The notes below the pieces were generated by a model, which saw nothing but the letters and a program-made list of their open reading frames with translations, did no database searches and was not told the DNA's origin. A stretch of DNA of 64,000 bases from positions 1-64,000 of the forward strand of contig JAFCCU010000004.1 of assembly GCA_017610005.1 (NCBI GenBank), given 5' to 3'. Made by a program: the position numbers and the translations under genes. Source of the stretch: Candidatus Woesearchaeota archaeon (lineage in GTDB: Archaea > Nanobdellota > Nanobdellia > Woesearchaeales > B29-G15). This document shows, one piece after another, positions 62,199-64,000 of the stretch (position 1 is the stretch's first letter; each line of letters begins with the position of its first letter).

Positions 62199-62425
62199 AT
62201 ATTATGACAGATGATACTGTATTTGTCAAGATAGATGAATACGAAAAAATACTCGCTAAGATATCAACATTGAATGACCATATTAAAAAGGCCAAAGGCC
62301 AACTTAAGCTGATTCAAGAATTAAAAGTTGAAGAGGATAAAAACCTTGTAGAATGGGAAGGAGAGCTTGCAAATATGGAAGAGAAAATTGGATTTGTAAC
62401 AAATACAATGTCTCAGAGAGAATAA
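62195..62425 (+). CDS. Small coiled-coil protein
   Basis: A 76-residue almost entirely helical protein with heptad-like spacing (DEYEKILAKISTLNDHIKKAK and LKLIQELKVEEDKNLVEWEG). It overlaps the previous gene by 4 bases and ends one base before the next ATG, so the three are tightly coupled. No known family is recognised; a heterotypic coiled-coil complex with its neighbours is likely. Confidence 0.6.
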
Positions 62426-62426
62426 A

Positions 62427-62765
62427 ATGAGCAGATACATAAAAATCATTGATCCAAATGAAACAAGAAAAGCATTGTTAATTGGAAAGATTAATTCTTT
62501 AAAGGCATTAAAAAGATGCCAGATGAGTATTGCTGACCTTGAGAAAGTAAAGGCAGATCTTGGTGCATTAAATGAGCAATTGAGCGTTATTCCCTCAAGC
62601 GCAAGAAGCATCAAAAGCAAATTGCCTAAAATTGAGATTACTAAAGCTGATAAGGCAAGAATTTCTCAACTAAAAACTCCAGTGAATGTACCTGTTAGAA
62701 AAACTAATTTAGCTGCAGTAGAAGACCAAATTGCAGCTTTAGAAGCTGAGATTGGAGAGTTGTAA
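62427..62765 (+). CDS. Small helical protein with coiled-coil segments
   Basis: A 112-residue protein. The first half contains KALLIGKINSLKALKRCQMS and a coiled segment (LEKVKADLGALNEQLSVIPS); the second is a basic linker (LPKIEITKADKARISQLKTP) and a short terminal coiled coil (VEDQIAALEAEIGEL). It continues the coiled-coil operon. Function unknown. Confidence 0.6.
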   Translation: MSRYIKIIDPNETRKALLIGKINSLKALKRCQMSIADLEKVKADLGALNEQLSVIPSSARSIKSKLPKIEITKADKARISQLKTPVNVPVRKTNLAAVEDQIAALEAEIGEL

Positions 62766-62916
62766 ACTTCTTTTTAACATATATTTTCTTTTAATTTATT
62801 AGCTAAAGTGGCGAATTTTCATAACACATTCTTTAAGTACAAACAGTATAGAAAGATCCATGATTTAGTTTAGAAATGGCTGGGACTATGCACCAATTAT
62901 TGGGCCTGTTAGAAGG

Positions 62917-63561
62917 GTGGGGCAATCAGTCCAGTTGTACAGAAAGAAACAAAATCTCCACAATGCTAGATTAACAAAAGCTTTTATTAATTATGAAATA
63001 TTTCAAAAAGCTATGGATGAAATAGGATTTTTAGGAGTCAAAGAAGAAAGAGAAGTAGAAAACACCGAAGGTTTCATAAAAATTGAACAGCTTAAAATAA
63101 GAGATCTACGTGCCATGATGAGTAAAGAAATAAAAGAATTGGCCCATTTAGAATTTGACCTTCTTCAGATTAATAAACAGCTTAGGCATGTACATGAATT
63201 AATGGAGTATCGGAGGCGACTTTTGGAAAAATTAAAGTTGAATCATAAGATTTATTTGCCCAGTGGTGCACTAAATGCAAATAATGAGTTTTTACATGCA
63301 ATTAAGGATGTGGACCACAACATCAGAATTATTATAAGCCATATTTCAATTGAAACTGATAAATGGCTTATAACTAGGGTCCATAAATTATATGCAAAAG
63401 AGGAAGAAGATAGAGGGAGAATTGAAGAAATTAGTAAAGAAGCCGAAATAATCAAGGGAGATATAATGAAGATCAACCGCGAATTGTATGATAGCCAGGC
63501 CCTTCTTTCTGAAGTTGAATCAGGGGTAAAGAAGCCAGAACGACGAAGGATGGGTTTTTAA
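62917..63561 (+). CDS. Long coiled-coil protein
   Basis: A 214-residue, charged, mainly helical protein from a GTG start, with long coiled-coil regions (about 20-105 and 140-205). In the same frame upstream the codons continue to read sensibly (FRNGWDYAPIIGPVRR) back to TAG at 62866, with ATG 62860 just before it. The true start may therefore be upstream, or an amber codon interrupts it. The 151-base gap from the preceding gene contains no other gene. Probably part of the same complex as the three coiled-coil proteins before it. Confidence 0.6.
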   Translation: MGQSVQLYRKKQNLHNARLTKAFINYEIFQKAMDEIGFLGVKEEREVENTEGFIKIEQLKIRDLRAMMSKEIKELAHLEFDLLQINKQLRHVHELMEYRRRLLEKLKLNHKIYLPSGALNANNEFLHAIKDVDHNIRIIISHISIETDKWLITRVHKLYAKEEEDRGRIEEISKEAEIIKGDIMKINRELYDSQALLSEVESGVKKPERRRMGF

Positions 63562-63564
63562 CAA

Positions 63565-64000
63565 TTAAGGAATGAGTGTTACTCCCCCGAAAAAGTTGAG
63601 CACAACATAAAGCACAAAGATTCCGATAAGTATAATTGCTTCTTTTCTTGATATTGTCCCTTTGATTAAAAATGGGATTAGCATTATATGCAAAAGTACC
63701 ATGAATGGGATGTTGAAAGCTAGTAATTGTTTAGAGATAATAATCGGAGTGAACAATGCAATAATCCCTAATGCTACAAAGAAGTTAATTACATTTGAGG
63801 TGATGAGATTTGAGAAAATTACTTCATCTTTATTTTGGAAAAGTAAGGATAGGGCCACTGCGAATTCGGGAAAAGAGGTCCCCACTACAACTATTGTTGA
63901 GCCAATAATCACCGGGGAAATCCCATAAAGATTAGAGATGTAAATGAGAGAGGAGATGCAGGTGCTTGCACAATAACACACAACAATCCCTGCTAATAAA
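63565..64000 (-). CDS. Ca2+/cation antiporter (CaCA family), truncated by the window end
   Basis: The C-terminal 145 or so residues of a sodium/calcium exchanger-type membrane protein. The reading frame runs off the window: the ORF track's GTG at 63981 is internal, because in-frame LLAGIVV precedes it. ISPVIIGSTIVVVGTSFPEF is the alpha-2 repeat, with the acidic ion-binding residue in GTSFPE, followed by NLITSNVINFFVALGI. Four to five helices remain. It converges with the coiled-coil gene (3-base gap). Confidence 0.85.
   Translation of the reverse strand, partial: LLAGIVVCYCASTCISSLIYISNLYGISPVIIGSTIVVVGTSFPEFAVALSLLFQNKDEVIFSNLITSNVINFFVALGIIALFTPIIISKQLLAFNIPFMVLLHIMLIPFLIKGTISRKEAIILIGIFVLYVVLNFFGGVTLIP

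Overview
The window is archaeal. It carries TBP, TFB, TFE, an archaeal histone, both subunits of DNA polymerase D, an Orc1/Cdc6 initiator, MCM, Hjc, HerA, Mre11, aIF2-beta, MBF1 and TrmB. Low GC, a bacterial-type GyrA, ScpB, a putative ribose-1,5-bisphosphate isomerase, a giant LamG surface protein and many small coiled-coil or single-membrane-span proteins together suggest a DPANN lineage such as Woesearchaeota/Pacearchaeota. That placement is inference; there is no rRNA here to confirm it.

Layout. 1-4454 (minus strand, visibly richer in G+C than most of the window): radical SAM enzyme, methyltransferase, a decayed radical SAM/SPASM pseudogene and a GT-C glycosyltransferase, probably a cell-surface modification island. 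4633-9728: lipoprotein, MATE exporter, glycosidase, cysteine hydrolase and small membrane proteins. 9860-15712: information-processing genes (HerA-Mre11, RNase Z, histone, Hjc, TFE, R15P isomerase-like). 15713-27713: a surface-protein island with a run of six hairpins, three palindromic operators, two tandem AbrB-like mini-genes, two repeat-containing tail-fibre-like surface proteins, a duplicated-HTH regulator and a 2592-residue LamG protein. 27735-29781: thymidine-kinase-like protein and TrmB regulator. 29877-30342: probable chromosomal replication origin, followed by the orc1-polB-polC operon. 36667-43313 (minus): TFB, TBP, MCM, OB-fold protein, LemA, HtpX, aIF2-beta, DUF424. 43581-52824: MBF1, GT2 enzymes, a thioredoxin-like membrane protein and three overlapping polytopic membrane proteins (GT-C type). 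52789-58871 (minus): ScpB with a new partner, GyrA with an intein, and a THUMP protein with a ruined methyltransferase site. 59018-64000: tiny membrane proteins, one reading frame broken by an amber codon, a candidate structured RNA, dCMP deaminase with an NMP-kinase-like protein, a coiled-coil gene cluster and the end of a cation exchanger.

Three threads run across the window. (1) Sites resembling origin recognition boxes (GTTCCAnAGGAAAT followed by a G-run) cluster upstream of orc1, with single copies also ahead of the LamG operon and between TFB and TBP. (2) A degenerate heptamer family (AGTCTGA, AGTCAGG, AGTCTAA and similar) recurs at six or more loci, between genes and inside reading frames, where it encodes linkers. 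(3) A surface cassette combines duplicated small regulators, duplicated fibre proteins and a LamG protein whose last LamG domain is split by about 620 inserted residues; it is the best candidate here for an undescribed system.
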